From NCBI RefSeq assembly GCF_001982615.1, contig NZ_MLCO01000001.1, positions 1 to 64,000 of the forward strand: a DNA stretch of 64,000 bases. Reading direction: 5' to 3'. The first letter of the stretch is position 1; every line of letters begins with the position of its first letter. A program made the translations under genes and the position numbers. Under the pieces are notes generated by a model, which worked only from the letters and a program-made list of their open reading frames with translations, had not been told where the DNA came from and ran no database searches. This DNA is from Teichococcus deserti (GTDB lineage: Bacteria; Pseudomonadota; Alphaproteobacteria; Acetobacterales; Acetobacteraceae). Below are positions 17,315 through 26,223 of this stretch, piece by piece.

Positions 17315-18513
17315 CAGCGCCGCGCGCCGACAAGCTGGTCCCAGCGCCGGAAGGCCAGCACCATCTGGTCCGGCTTCAGCGGCAGCTCGATCGGGTTGTT
17401 GGCGATGAGCTCGGCATACTCCGGGCGGCCGAACTCGGCGATCACCTCCTGGCTGCGCTTCGGCGCCATGCTGACGGGGACGCCGCGCACCGCGGGGCCC
17501 GGGTAGAGATAGCCTTCGTCATAGGAATAGGCCTGCATCTCCGGCTTCAGCGCGAAGGCCATCATGTCCAGCACGACGGCCATGCGCGGATCGGGAATGC
17601 CCTTGGGCACGCACATGAAGAAGGCGTCGGAGACCCAGTGGAAGCCCTTGATCGTGGCGACCTTGGCTTCCTTCGGCACGATGCCCAGCGCGCGCGGATT
17701 GATGTCCCAGCCCGTCGTGGTGATGATGATGTCGCGCGAGCCCTCGCCGAACTCCTTCATCGTCACGCCGGTGCCGGCCGGATAGGAGTCGATGAATTTC
17801 CCCAGCTCCTGCAGGTAGGACCAGGTCTTGTCCCAGCCATTGACCGGATCCATCGGATCCTTGTCGCCCAGGATATAGGGCAGGCCCATCATGAAGGTGC
17901 GGCCAGGGCCGGAATTGCTCGGCCGCGCATACATGAAGCGGCCGGGATGGGAGCGCGCCCAGGCCAGCAGATCCTCGGCGGTCTGCGGCACCTGCGGCAC
18001 GCGATCGGGCATGTATTCCAGCAGCGGGCCAGAAGGGTAGTAGTTCATCACCACGCCGAAGCCGGCGCCCTGGGCGCGGTGCAGGTTCAGCGCGGCGGGC
18101 TCGTAATTCTCCTCGATCTTCGGGAACTTGTCGTCGAAGTCGGGAAGGATCCTGCGCCAGAGGTCGAGGCTGAGGCCGGCGGCCAGCCCGTCGCTGCCTG
18201 TCAGCACCAGGTCGATATCGGCGCGGCCGGCATCCTGCTGCGCCTTGATCTTGCCGGCCAGCTCCGGCGCCGGCGCCTTGACGAAGGTGACGCGCGAGAC
18301 CAGGCGCGGATTGGCGGCGCGGTAATCCTCGAAGGCCTTCTGCATCAGCGCCAGCGCGCCGCCGACATCCATGATGGTGATGGCGGCGGGGCTCTGGGGC
18401 AGCGGCGGCGACGCGGCGCGGGCCGGGAGGGCGAGCCCGCCGGCGGCGACCGCGGCGAGGCCGCCGATCACCCGGCGGCGTGGCAGAGGCAGAGCAATGC
18501 GGTCATGCGACAT
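17314..18513 (-). CDS. Extracellular solute-binding protein of the amino-sugar operon
   Basis: 399 aa from the second of two adjacent ATGs (18513), which has the better spacing to the ctggaga ribosome site; the first (18519) would add two residues. Twin-arginine-like leader 'LPRRRVIGGLAAVAAGGLAL' with cleavage after PARA. The mature protein is of the iron/polyamine/phosphonate binding-protein type (cluster D): 'KAQQDAGRADIDLVLTGSDG', 'GFGVVMNYYPSG', 'FGEGSRDIIITTTGW'. Located between nagA and its ATPase, its ligand is probably an amino sugar or amino-sugar phosphate; this is inference from context. Confidence 0.85.
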   Translation of the reverse strand: MSHDRIALPLPRRRVIGGLAAVAAGGLALPARAASPPLPQSPAAITIMDVGGALALMQKAFEDYRAANPRLVSRVTFVKAPAPELAGKIKAQQDAGRADIDLVLTGSDGLAAGLSLDLWRRILPDFDDKFPKIEENYEPAALNLHRAQGAGFGVVMNYYPSGPLLEYMPDRVPQVPQTAEDLLAWARSHPGRFMYARPSNSGPGRTFMMGLPYILGDKDPMDPVNGWDKTWSYLQELGKFIDSYPAGTGVTMKEFGEGSRDIIITTTGWDINPRALGIVPKEAKVATIKGFHWVSDAFFMCVPKGIPDPRMAVVLDMMAFALKPEMQAYSYDEGYLYPGPAVRGVPVSMAPKRSQEVIAEFGRPEYAELIANNPIELPLKPDQMVLAFRRWDQLVGARR

Positions 18514-19552
18514 CGTCATTCTCCAGGTTCGGGGCGGGATAGGCGCGTTCGATCGGGCCAAGACGCAGGCTGCGAAGATGCAGGCCCTCGTCCCAGCGGA
18601 GTTGTGTGGCGGGCAGGGTGATGCCGCGCGCCGCCAGCGCCGGGCGCAGCAGAGCCACCGGCCGGGCGGAGCCCATGGCCAGCGCCGTCGCCGCATCGGC
18701 GAGGCCCCAGCGCAGCAGGTTGCGCAGCGCGGTGTCGAGGCAAAGGCCCGAGCCCGCCAGCGACAGCTGCCCGGGCAGCCGTACCGCGCCGGCGGCGTCG
18801 CGCTCCACCCGCATGCCGGCGAAGTCGTAGAGCCCGGCCGGCGCGGCGGCGGCGGCGACGGCGTCGGTGACCAGGATGGCGCGCTCGCCGGCGGCGCGCA
18901 GCAGCACCTTCAGCGCCTGCGGCGGCAGGTGGATGCCGTCGGCGATCAGGCTCACCGCCAAGCGATCCTCGGCCAGCTGGGCGAAGATCGGATTGGCCAG
19001 CTTCGGCAGGTCCTGCGGCAGCCCGTTGCCGAGATGCGTGGCCAGCGTCGCGCCAGCATCCGCGGCGGCCCGGATGGCGGCGAAATCGGCGGCGCTATGG
19101 CCGATGGCGACCAGCTTGCCCGCCGCGCGGGCCCGCCGGATGAAGACTTCGGCGCCCGGCAGCTCGGCGGCGATCGTGACCAGCAGGATCGGGCGCTTCA
19201 GCCCGGCCTCCAGGCTTTCGACCAGCGCATAGTCCGGCGGCTGCATCACCGCCGGCGGATGGCAGCCGTGATAGCCCGGCGCCGGATTGAGGAAGGGACC
19301 TTCGAGATGATAGCCGGGGCACATCAGCGCGCCCAGCGGGCTTGCCTCGAGGGCCGCGTCGAGCGCCTCGAAACGCTCCTGCAGGGCCCTGGCGTCGGCG
19401 GTGATGATGGTCGGCAGCAGGCTGGTGACGCCGGTCGCCAGCAGCGCCTCCAGCGCGCCGGTCATGGCGGCGGCCGTCAGTGCCGCGCCGGCGTTGAAGT
19501 CGACGCCGGCGAAGCCGTTGACCTGCAGGTCGACCAGCCCTTCCGAGATCAC
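18503..19552 (-). CDS. nagA: N-acetylglucosamine-6-phosphate deacetylase
   Basis: 349 aa. Removes acetate from GlcNAc-6-phosphate to give glucosamine-6-phosphate for NagB. Motifs: '[16 protein letters not shown]' (Gln rather than the HxH pair, as in the single-metal E. coli enzyme), 'HLEGPFLNP' with the metal Glu, 'AIGHSAAD' and 'ATHLGNG' with the two metal His, 'LIADGIHL', and the catalytic Asp in 'LVTDAVA'. Starts with GTG overlapping the nagB stop (gtga). The protein begins almost at the barrel, so the usual N-terminal beta-sandwich strands (~45 residues) are shortened. Its end overlaps the start of the binding-protein gene. Confidence 0.9.
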   Translation of the reverse strand: MISEGLVDLQVNGFAGVDFNAGAALTAAAMTGALEALLATGVTSLLPTIITADARALQERFEALDAALEASPLGALMCPGYHLEGPFLNPAPGYHGCHPPAVMQPPDYALVESLEAGLKRPILLVTIAAELPGAEVFIRRARAAGKLVAIGHSAADFAAIRAAADAGATLATHLGNGLPQDLPKLANPIFAQLAEDRLAVSLIADGIHLPPQALKVLLRAAGERAILVTDAVAAAAAPAGLYDFAGMRVERDAAGAVRLPGQLSLAGSGLCLDTALRNLLRWGLADAATALAMGSARPVALLRPALAARGITLPATQLRWDEGLHLRSLRLGPIERAYPAPNLENDDVA

Positions 19553-20304
19553 GCGCCCGCCGTCCTGGTCAGGAGCGAGGCCGAGTCGGGATCAAGAAAG
19601 ATCGTGGTGTCGGCATGGTTCTGCAGGATCGAGGCCGGGTGCAGCGGCGTCACCGGCCCTTCCAGCGCGTCGCGCACCGCCGCCGCCTTGCGCCGGTCCG
19701 GCGTGGTCAGGATGATTTTCCCGGCGCGCAGGATCTGTCGCACGCTCATCGAGATGGCTTGGCGTGGCACGGCCTGCAGCGTCGGGAACCAGCCTTCGCC
19801 CAGCTGCTGTCGGCGGCAGGCCTCGTCCAGCGTCACCAGGATGAAGGGCTCCTCGGTTTCGAAATCTGCCGGCGGGTCGTTGAAGGCGAGATGGCAGTTC
19901 TCGCCAATGCCGGCGAAGCAGAGGTCGACGCGCCGGCCCCGCAGCAGGGCGCTCAGGCGCTGCGCCTCGGTGGCCGGATCCGCGGCATCGCCCACGACCG
20001 GGTGGAAAACCGGCGCATCGCGCAGCGGCGCCAGGAAGCGCTGCCGCAGATAGCCCCGGAAGCTGGCGGGATGGCTGTCCGGCAGGCCGACATATTCGTC
20101 GAGATGGAAGGCGGTGACCCGGCGCCAGTCGATGCCGGGCGCCGCGGTCAGCGCTTCCAGCATGGCGAACTGGCTCGCCCCGGTCGCGACCACGATGCAG
20201 GCCTCGCCATGCTCAGCCAGGACATCGCGCAGCGCGGCCGCGCCAAGCTCGGCCGAGGCCAGGCCGAGCGCCGCGGCGTCGGGGCATATCCGGACATCGA
20301 TCAT
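19549..20304 (-). CDS. nagB: Glucosamine-6-phosphate deaminase
   Basis: 251 aa, first gene of the operon. Converts glucosamine-6-phosphate to fructose-6-phosphate and ammonia. Landmarks: phosphate-binding '[15 protein letters not shown]', '[10 protein letters not shown]' with the catalytic Asp, and '[14 protein letters not shown]' with the ring-opening His; the E. coli Asp141 and Glu148 positions are Asn and Asp here, variation also seen in other bacterial NagB proteins at the first site. Transcribed away from the ROK regulator across a 131-base AT-richer gap. Confidence 0.9.
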   Translation of the reverse strand: MIDVRICPDAAALGLASAELGAAALRDVLAEHGEACIVVATGASQFAMLEALTAAPGIDWRRVTAFHLDEYVGLPDSHPASFRGYLRQRFLAPLRDAPVFHPVVGDAADPATEAQRLSALLRGRRVDLCFAGIGENCHLAFNDPPADFETEEPFILVTLDEACRRQQLGEGWFPTLQAVPRQAISMSVRQILRAGKIILTTPDRRKAAAVRDALEGPVTPLHPASILQNHADTTIFLDPDSASLLTRTAGA

Positions 20305-20435
20305 CTTCTTGGACGTTCCGATCGAGACAGGGTTTCACAAGACCGGTTAGGATCAGGCCAGGGAATCAGATCCGTTGCAATTGAATTCTGAAATCGCATG
20401 TTCATAATTATGCCGAGACTGCCGAAGGGTCGCCA
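20305..20435. promoter_or_regulatory. Divergent control region between nagB and ROK regulator
   Basis: 131 bases between divergent starts. The part at about 20372-20415 (ttgcaattgaattctgaaat and onward) is clearly richer in A/T than anything nearby and is the likely place for both promoters and for ROK-protein binding. I see the short palindromes caattg and gaattc here but no confident full operator. Confidence 0.45.
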
Positions 20436-21608
20436 ATGATCCTCGCCTTGCCCGACGAAGCCCGTTTCGAGGAGCCCGCCGCGCGCGACCGCGCCCGTGT
20501 CCTGTCGGCGCTGGCCGGCGGAAGGCTGAGCTCGCGGCCGGAGATGGTGGAGCAGCTCGGGCTGCGCTCCACCACCGCCTCCCGCTGCGTGGCCGAGCTG
20601 CTGCAGCGCCGCCTCGTGCTGGAGGCGTCCGGCGAAAAGCTCGGCCGCGGCAGGCCGGCGGCGCGGCTGATGCTGAACCCAAGGCGGCTTGGCGTCGCGG
20701 TGATCCATGTGGTGAGCCGCGCCTTTGTCGGCATGCTGCTCGACCTCGGCGGCCAGGCGATCGCGCGCGAGGTGTTGCCGGTTCCGGCGGAGGCCGACAA
20801 CAAGGCGCTTGGCACGGCGCTGGCGGCGCTGGCCGGGCGACTGAAGGCCACGGCGCCGCGCGGCATGGCGCATGCGGGGACGGTGGTCTGCATTTCCGGC
20901 GTGGTCGATGTCGGGCAGCGGCGCTGGCTGGTCTCCTCGCGCTGGCCACGCATGCGGCATCTCGACATTGCGGCCGCGGTCGATCCGGTGGCCGGGCCGG
21001 TGCAGGTGGTGCGCCAGCTGGATGCCGAGCTGCGCGCCCAGGCGCTGGCCGACCCGGACGCCTATGCCGAGGGCGCTGTGCTGCTGCATTGGGGCTGGGG
21101 GATCGGCATGGGCTATGCCGTGGCGGGCGAGCCTTTCGGCGCCGCCGGCGGCCCTTTCGGGGAGATCGGCCATTGGCGCGTCGCCGCCGGCAAGCGCTGC
21201 GGCTGCGGCGGCGAAGGCTGCCTCGAGACCGTCGCCGCGCTGTGGTCGCTGCTGCCGCTGCTGCGGCGCCGCTGGCCGGAGCTCGCCGATGATGAGGACC
21301 GGCTGCTGGAGCAGCTGCGCCATCTCGACCTGGTGGCCGTGCCGGCGATGCGGGCCGCCGCGGCGGAGGTGGCGCGCGCGCTGGCCAATCTCTGCCGCAT
21401 CCTGTTTCCCGCCCGGGTGATGATCAGCAGTCCGCTGATGGGCAATGCTCGGTTCTGGGCGGAGTTCGAGGCGTTGTTCCGCGCCGAAGGTCTGATGGAG
21501 GAAATGCCGCCGCCGCCGCTGCACCACGCGCCGCCCAGCGCCGGGCGCGGCATGATGGGCGCCGCGGGGCCGCTGCTCGGCCGCGCCCTGGAAGAGCTGC
21601 TGCGCTGA
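20436..21608 (+). CDS. ROK-family (NagC-like) transcriptional regulator
   Basis: 390 aa. Residues ~15-75 form a winged helix ('RLSSRPEMVEQLGLRSTTASRCVAELLQRRLVLE' in outline). The ROK domain follows, with the zinc site 'EIGHWRVAAGKRCGCGGEGCLE': the His and the CxCxxxxC cysteines are intact. NagC-type ROK repressors release DNA on binding amino-sugar phosphates. It is divergent from the nagB-nagA-ABC operon, which makes it the obvious local regulator. Confidence 0.88.
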   Translation: MILALPDEARFEEPAARDRARVLSALAGGRLSSRPEMVEQLGLRSTTASRCVAELLQRRLVLEASGEKLGRGRPAARLMLNPRRLGVAVIHVVSRAFVGMLLDLGGQAIAREVLPVPAEADNKALGTALAALAGRLKATAPRGMAHAGTVVCISGVVDVGQRRWLVSSRWPRMRHLDIAAAVDPVAGPVQVVRQLDAELRAQALADPDAYAEGAVLLHWGWGIGMGYAVAGEPFGAAGGPFGEIGHWRVAAGKRCGCGGEGCLETVAALWSLLPLLRRRWPELADDEDRLLEQLRHLDLVAVPAMRAAAAEVARALANLCRILFPARVMISSPLMGNARFWAEFEALFRAEGLMEEMPPPPLHHAPPSAGRGMMGAAGPLLGRALEELLR

Positions 21609-21615
21609 TCAGCGA

Positions 21616-22482
21616 TCAGCCAGGGCGGAAGCCGAAGCTGACCAGGTGTCGCGCCGCGCCGCCCGGCGGCAGCAGGCGCATCGACGGCTTCTCGGTGATG
21701 TCGCCGGCGAAGCCGACGGGATCGCCATGGCCGGTCCAGGATTCGAGGCAGACGAACGCCGCGCCGGGCGGCGACCACAGCGCCAGATGCGGCATGTCCT
21801 GCATCCGCAGGCTGATCGTGCCGCGCGGACCATTGTCGAAGCGCAGGCTGCGGCTGGCGAGGTCAAGGAAGCAGACGGCCTCATTCGCCAGCAGGGCGCG
21901 GGTGACGGGCAGCGTGCCTCCGGCCAGCGGCACCGGCCGGCGCTGTTCGGAAATCAGGCCGCCAGGGGCGATGACGGGGACTTCCGGCGTCTCCTCGGCA
22001 GGGAAGCGGAGCCGTGCCGACGCGGGATCGAAGTCGGTCAGGAAGCCGGGATGCAGGCCCAGCGCATAAGGCAGCGCTTCGTCGCCCGGATTGCGGATGG
22101 TGAAGCGCGCCGAAAATCCACTCGGCCGCAGCCGGTAGCGAAGCTCCAGCGCAAAGGCGAAGGGGAACTGCCTCCGGCTTGCCGCGTCGTCCTGCAGCCG
22201 CAGCGTGACGCGGTCCTCGGCTTGTGCCACGAAGCTGAAGGAAGACTGCGCGGCGAAGCCATGCACGCCCATCGGGTAGGCGCGGCCGCGATGGCGGATC
22301 TGCGCGTCGCGGCACCAGCCGACGACGGGGAAGAGCACCGGGGAGATCTTCGGCCAGTAGGCGGCATCGCCGTGCCACAGCAGATCCTGGTCGCCGACGC
22401 GCCAGCGGCGGGGCTCGGCGCCCAGCGTCGCGATGTCGAGCTGCGCGCCGTCGCGGCGCAGGGTGATGGTGCTGTCCGGCAT
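21616..22482 (-). CDS. Aldose 1-epimerase-like (galactose mutarotase family) protein
   Basis: 288 aa from the ATG at 22482, which has a gggagg ribosome site seven bases ahead; the open frame runs further upstream without one. Galactose-mutarotase fold: 'ISPVLFPVVGW', 'YPMGVHGFAAQSSF' with the first conserved His, 'YALGLHPGF' with the second, and 'VCLESWTGHGDP' near the C-terminus with the acidic residue. Probably interconverts sugar or sugar-phosphate anomers. Convergent with the ROK gene (7 bases apart); likely part of the sugar-use region. Confidence 0.85.
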   Translation of the reverse strand: MPDSTITLRRDGAQLDIATLGAEPRRWRVGDQDLLWHGDAAYWPKISPVLFPVVGWCRDAQIRHRGRAYPMGVHGFAAQSSFSFVAQAEDRVTLRLQDDAASRRQFPFAFALELRYRLRPSGFSARFTIRNPGDEALPYALGLHPGFLTDFDPASARLRFPAEETPEVPVIAPGGLISEQRRPVPLAGGTLPVTRALLANEAVCFLDLASRSLRFDNGPRGTISLRMQDMPHLALWSPPGAAFVCLESWTGHGDPVGFAGDITEKPSMRLLPPGGAARHLVSFGFRPG

Positions 22483-22536
22483 GGCGCGGCCTCCCACGGC
22501 GGTTGAAGCCGGGAAGGCCGCGCCTGGCAAGGGTTG

Positions 22537-23865
22537 TCAGGCCAGCCGGGCCGGACGGACGTAGATCAGCACGGCGATGACGCCCAACACCGCGATGGCG
22601 CCTGCCAGGATGAAGGCGCTGGTGAAGGAGCCGGTGCTCTGCACCATGTATCCGGTGACCGCCGGGCCGATGATGCCTGCGGTGTTCGCCAGCCCGTGGA
22701 TGAAGCCGCCGACGCCGCCGACATGGCTGGCCGGCACCGTATCCTGCACGATCGCCCAGTAGATGCTGCCCGTCAGGTACAGCGCGCAGACGGTGACGGC
22801 GACAAGGGCGACGGCGCTGGTCGCCGTGGTCATGAAGCCAGCCAGGATGATGGCGATGGCGGCGACGCCCAGGCAGGTCGACAGCACGATCTTGCGCGAG
22901 AACAGCGCGTCGCCCGTGCGGCGATAGATGGCGTCCGACAGGAAGCCGCCGCCGATCAGGCCAACACACCCCAGCAGCCAGGGGATGACGGTGACGAAGC
23001 TCATGTCGTGCAGCGACAGCCCGCGCGCCATGGTCAGGTAGCTCGGGAACCAGGTCAGGAAGAAGAACAGGATGTAGTTGTAGCCGAAGAAGGCGAAGGC
23101 CGTCGCCAGCACCACGGGGTTGCGCAGGTACCGGCCCAGGCCGCCGGCCTGGCCGCCGTCCTGCGCCAGCGGAGCAGGGCGGTCTGCCGCGATCTCGCGG
23201 CGCTCCTCGGCAGTGACGCGCGGGTCGGTCGCGGGATCGTTGCTGGCGAGCGCCATCCAGAAGGCCAGCCACACCAGCCCGATGGCCGCGACAACGAAGA
23301 AGGAAAACCGCCAGCCGAACTGCACGACGCAGAAGCCGACCAGCGGCCCGGCGATGGCGCCGCCCAGCGGCGTGCCGCCATTGGCGATGCCGACCGCGCC
23401 ACCCGCCTCGCGGCGAGGGAACCAGTTGCTGACCGCCTTGTTGGCGGTGGCCGAGAACGGCCCCTCGCCGATGCCGAAGCCGATGCGCACCAGCATCATC
23501 GAGACGAAGCCGGTGGCAAGCCCCGTGGCCGCGCAGAAAACCGACCAGACGCCCATCGAGGCCGAGAAGATGCGGTGTGGCCCGGCACGGTCCGCCAGAT
23601 AGCCACCGATGAAGTTGAAGATGGCGTAGCCGAAGAAGAAGCTGCTGAAGATCAGGCCCATCTCGCTGGGCGAAAGGCCAAGATCAGATGAGACCGCCGG
23701 CGCCGCAATGGAGAGCGCGCTGCGGTCCATGTAATTGATGATGCCTGCCAGGAACAGCAGGAAGACCACCAGGTGTCGACGCTTTTTCCACACGCCCGTT
23801 GCTCCCAATCCATTGTCTGGAACGGCGGGCGGGACCGGTTCGGGCGGCCGACGGGCGCCGGACAA
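22537..23865 (-). CDS. MFS transporter, anion:cation symporter family (sugar-acid type)
   Basis: 442 aa, twelve membrane helices. The first helix region 'NYMDRSALSIAAPAVSSDLG' followed by 'GYAIFNFIGGYLADRAGPHR' is the ACS-family signature shared with ExuT, DgoT and GudP (hexuronate, galactonate, glucarate). I place the start at the TTG 23865, preceded by a gggaaggg run; no ATG or GTG is available before the first helix. Divergent from the idonate-type dehydrogenase, so gluconate/idonate-like sugar acids are the probable cargo. Confidence 0.85.
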   Translation of the reverse strand: MSGARRPPEPVPPAVPDNGLGATGVWKKRRHLVVFLLFLAGIINYMDRSALSIAAPAVSSDLGLSPSEMGLIFSSFFFGYAIFNFIGGYLADRAGPHRIFSASMGVWSVFCAATGLATGFVSMMLVRIGFGIGEGPFSATANKAVSNWFPRREAGGAVGIANGGTPLGGAIAGPLVGFCVVQFGWRFSFFVVAAIGLVWLAFWMALASNDPATDPRVTAEERREIAADRPAPLAQDGGQAGGLGRYLRNPVVLATAFAFFGYNYILFFFLTWFPSYLTMARGLSLHDMSFVTVIPWLLGCVGLIGGGFLSDAIYRRTGDALFSRKIVLSTCLGVAAIAIILAGFMTTATSAVALVAVTVCALYLTGSIYWAIVQDTVPASHVGGVGGFIHGLANTAGIIGPAVTGYMVQSTGSFTSAFILAGAIAVLGVIAVLIYVRPARLA

Positions 23866-24010
23866 TTCCCTTCCCGGCCCCGGCGATGCCCGGGGTTCCT
23901 CTGTTGTGCCGGAAGATGCATGCTAGAATGGTAGAATGTCAACGGGCCCAAGCCGGCGCTTCCCAAGCCCGGCCGGACCGGTCCAGACTGGTAGTGAAGC
24001 GAGGAAAGCC

Positions 24011-25048
24011 ATGCACGCCTGCGTCCTGCACGCCGCCCGGGATCTGCGCATCGAGACGCGCGATCTGCCGCCATCGGCGCCCCATGAGGTCCGCCTGCGC
24101 GTCCGCGCCGGCGGCATCTGCGGCTCCGACCTGCATTATTTCTTCCATGGCCGTGTCGGCGATTTCGTCATCCGCGAGCCGCTGGTTCCCGGTCATGAAT
24201 TCGCCGGCGAGGTCGCCGAGGTCGGCGCCGCCGTGCAACGCCTGGCGCCCGGCATGCGCGTCTGCGTCAACCCGTCGCGCAATTGCGGCGCCTGCCCGCG
24301 CTGCCGCGAGGGACGGCCGAACCTCTGCGAGCGTGTCTTCTTCATGGGCAGCGCCAGCAAGTTCCCGCATATGCATGGCGGCTTCGCCGAGTTCACCACC
24401 GTCGCCGAAGGCCAGTGCTTCCCGGTCTCGGCGGATTTGCCCTTCGCCGAGATGGCCATGGCCGAGCCGTTGTCGGTGGCGCTGCACGCCGCGCATCGCG
24501 CCGGCAATCTGATGGGGCAGAAGGTGCTGGTGACCGGCGCCGGGCCGATCGGCCAGCTGGTCATGCTGGCGGCGCGCCGCGGCGGTGCCGCGCATCTGGC
24601 GATCACCGACATGATCGACCCGCCGCTGGCCGCCGCCCGTGCCATGGGCGCCGATGCCAGCTTCAACGTCGCCGAAGGCACCGGGGCGCTGCAGGAGGCC
24701 GCGGCGGCCATCGGCGGCTATGACGTGGTCTTCGAGGCGTCCGGCGCCAATGCCGCGCTGAATGCCGGACTGCTGGCGGTACGGGCCGGGGGCATCGTCG
24801 TGCAGGTCGGCTCGCTGCCCGGCGGCGAGACGCCGGTCATGGCCAACCGCATCATGGCGCGCGAGATCGACCTGCGCGGCGCCTTTCGCTTCGGCGAGGT
24901 CTTTGCCGATGCCGTGACCTGTCTGGAGAGACGGCTGATCGACATCCGCCCGCTGCTGACGGCGAAGTTCCCGATGGCCCAGGCGAGCGCCGCCTTCGAC
25001 GCCGCCCGCGACCGCGCGACCAACCTCAAGGTCGTTATCGAGTTCTGA
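24011..25048 (+). CDS. Zinc-dependent dehydrogenase, L-idonate 5-dehydrogenase type
   Basis: 345 aa, ATG at 24011 after gaggaaag. Medium-chain dehydrogenase: catalytic zinc Cys in 'GGICGSDLHYFFHGRVGDF', His-Glu in 'VPGHEFAGEV', structural zinc with four Cys in 'NCGACPRCREGRPNLC', and the nucleotide-binding 'VTGAGPIGQL'. The 'HYFFHGRVGDFVIREP' stretch is typical of L-idonate 5-dehydrogenases, which make 5-ketogluconate. Flanked by a sugar-acid MFS carrier (divergent) and a GntR regulator (convergent), a consistent small catabolic module. Confidence 0.85.
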   Translation: MHACVLHAARDLRIETRDLPPSAPHEVRLRVRAGGICGSDLHYFFHGRVGDFVIREPLVPGHEFAGEVAEVGAAVQRLAPGMRVCVNPSRNCGACPRCREGRPNLCERVFFMGSASKFPHMHGGFAEFTTVAEGQCFPVSADLPFAEMAMAEPLSVALHAAHRAGNLMGQKVLVTGAGPIGQLVMLAARRGGAAHLAITDMIDPPLAAARAMGADASFNVAEGTGALQEAAAAIGGYDVVFEASGANAALNAGLLAVRAGGIVVQVGSLPGGETPVMANRIMAREIDLRGAFRFGEVFADAVTCLERRLIDIRPLLTAKFPMAQASAAFDAARDRATNLKVVIEF

Positions 25049-25100
25049 TTTCTGTCGGGCTGCCGCCTTCGCGTGGCAGCGCTGCTTCCGGCACTCAACC

Positions 25101-25129
25101 TGCGGCGCGATCGTTCGCGTTGCGCCGCA
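25101..25129. terminator. Hairpin between convergent idonate dehydrogenase and GntR genes
   Basis: A perfect 8-base stem (25101-25108 with 25122-25129, tgcggcgc/gcgccgca) and 13-base loop sits in the 87 bases between two convergent genes. A weaker 6-base hairpin (25059-25064/25075-25080) precedes it. No T-run, so if a terminator it is not the classical kind. Confidence 0.4.
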
Positions 25130-25135
25130 TGTCTG

Positions 25136-25843
25136 TCAGGTCGCGTCGAAATGCGACGGGAAGCGCGTGGCCAGCTGCGGCAATGAAGAAAGCACCTCGG
25201 ACAGATGCTCGGCCATGGCGGCCTCGGCGGCGTCGGGGTCGCGCGCGGCGAGGCCTGCCAGGATGGCGCGATGCTGGCGCAGCAGCACCGGCCCCGGCGT
25301 CGCATGCGTCGGCACGCTCAGGAAGCGCACGCGGTCCATCTGCAGCTTCACCTCGGCCAGCGCGTCCCAGGCGGTCTCCTGTCCCATGCAGCGCGCGAAG
25401 CCCTGGTGCAGCGCGTCGTCCAGCGCCAGGAAGCCGGCATGGTCGCCGCGCTCCAGCGCTTCCTCCTGCTCGTCGACGTTGCGGCGCATGGCGCGGAGAT
25501 CGGCGTCGGCCACGGCGCTGGCGGCCTGGCGGATGATGGCGCGCTCGACCGCCTGGCGGACGAAGCGGCCACCCTCGACGGCGCGCACCGAGATGCGGGT
25601 GACCAGCGTGCCGCGCTGCGGCAGGATGCGCAGCAGGCCGCTTTCCGACAGGCGGATCAAAGCGTCGCGCACCGGCTGGCGGCTGACGCCCATGATCTGG
25701 GCGAGCTCCGCCTCGGGCAGGGTCTGGCCGGGCTGCAACTGGTTGCGGATGATGGCGTCGCGCAGGAAACGCGCGATGTTCAGCCCGACAGGGCCGGAAT
25801 GGTCCATCCGGCTGAAGGATTCCAGGACCTGCAGCGGCGCCAT
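25136..25843 (-). CDS. GntR-family regulator, FadR subfamily (FCD domain)
   Basis: 235 aa. N-terminal winged helix residues ~20-85: 'IRNQLQPGQTLPEAELAQIM' and 'GVSRQPVRDALIRLSESGLL'. The C-terminal FCD effector domain is all-helical with the metal-site pattern: Asp and His in 'LALDDALHQGF', His in 'RQHRAILAG' and His in 'MAEHLSEVL'. FCD proteins respond to organic acids, fitting control of the idonate-type genes next door. A TATACGATT site lies 63 bases upstream of its start. Confidence 0.88.
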   Translation of the reverse strand: MAPLQVLESFSRMDHSGPVGLNIARFLRDAIIRNQLQPGQTLPEAELAQIMGVSRQPVRDALIRLSESGLLRILPQRGTLVTRISVRAVEGGRFVRQAVERAIIRQAASAVADADLRAMRRNVDEQEEALERGDHAGFLALDDALHQGFARCMGQETAWDALAEVKLQMDRVRFLSVPTHATPGPVLLRQHRAILAGLAARDPDAAEAAMAEHLSEVLSSLPQLATRFPSHFDAT

Positions 25844-25905
25844 TGTTTGTCCAGTTCTCTGTGGTCACGGTTCTCGCGGCCCGGCGGGGCCTGCCGGCAT
25901 ACTAC

Positions 25906-25914
25906 TATACGATT
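25906..25914 (+). promoter_or_regulatory. TATACGATT element upstream of GntR gene
   Basis: The nonamer tatacgatt, inside actactatacgattgctgct, lies upstream of the GntR gene. The same nonamer occurs twice in the divergent region of the other FadR-type GntR gene at 32875 and 32895. Shared placement suggests a GntR-type operator half, but only the sequence match is seen. Confidence 0.4.
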
Positions 25915-26223
25915 GCTGCTACCGTGCGAAGTCGGGATGACCATTCTGTTAGCCAAGGCTACCGGCATTTGTCCGCCCAGGCATACCAGTGCTCCAGCCT
26001 CAAGCTAATTTATTGACTTTGAAGGGTTTTACATCGAGAGCTGGCAATTCACCGATCCCCCATCTCGAAGCTCCAGAGCTATTCTTTCAGCGACAATGTT
26101 AATTCAGGCGGCTCCTATCAGCCAGACCGTCTGTTCTTCTTCAGTGCTGGCCCAACGCTACTTGAACGCACCACCTGTATGCAACCTGCAGCCGGCAGCT
26201 GCTTGGCCCAATTGGCCTTTGCT
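25915..26223. other. Gene-free, AT-richer stretch
   Basis: No plausible gene. The base composition from about 26000 to 26220 is visibly richer in A/T than the flanks, for example around 'ctaatttattgactttgaag'. This marks the edge of the decayed minus-strand sequence that follows and may be an insertion boundary. Confidence 0.4.
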
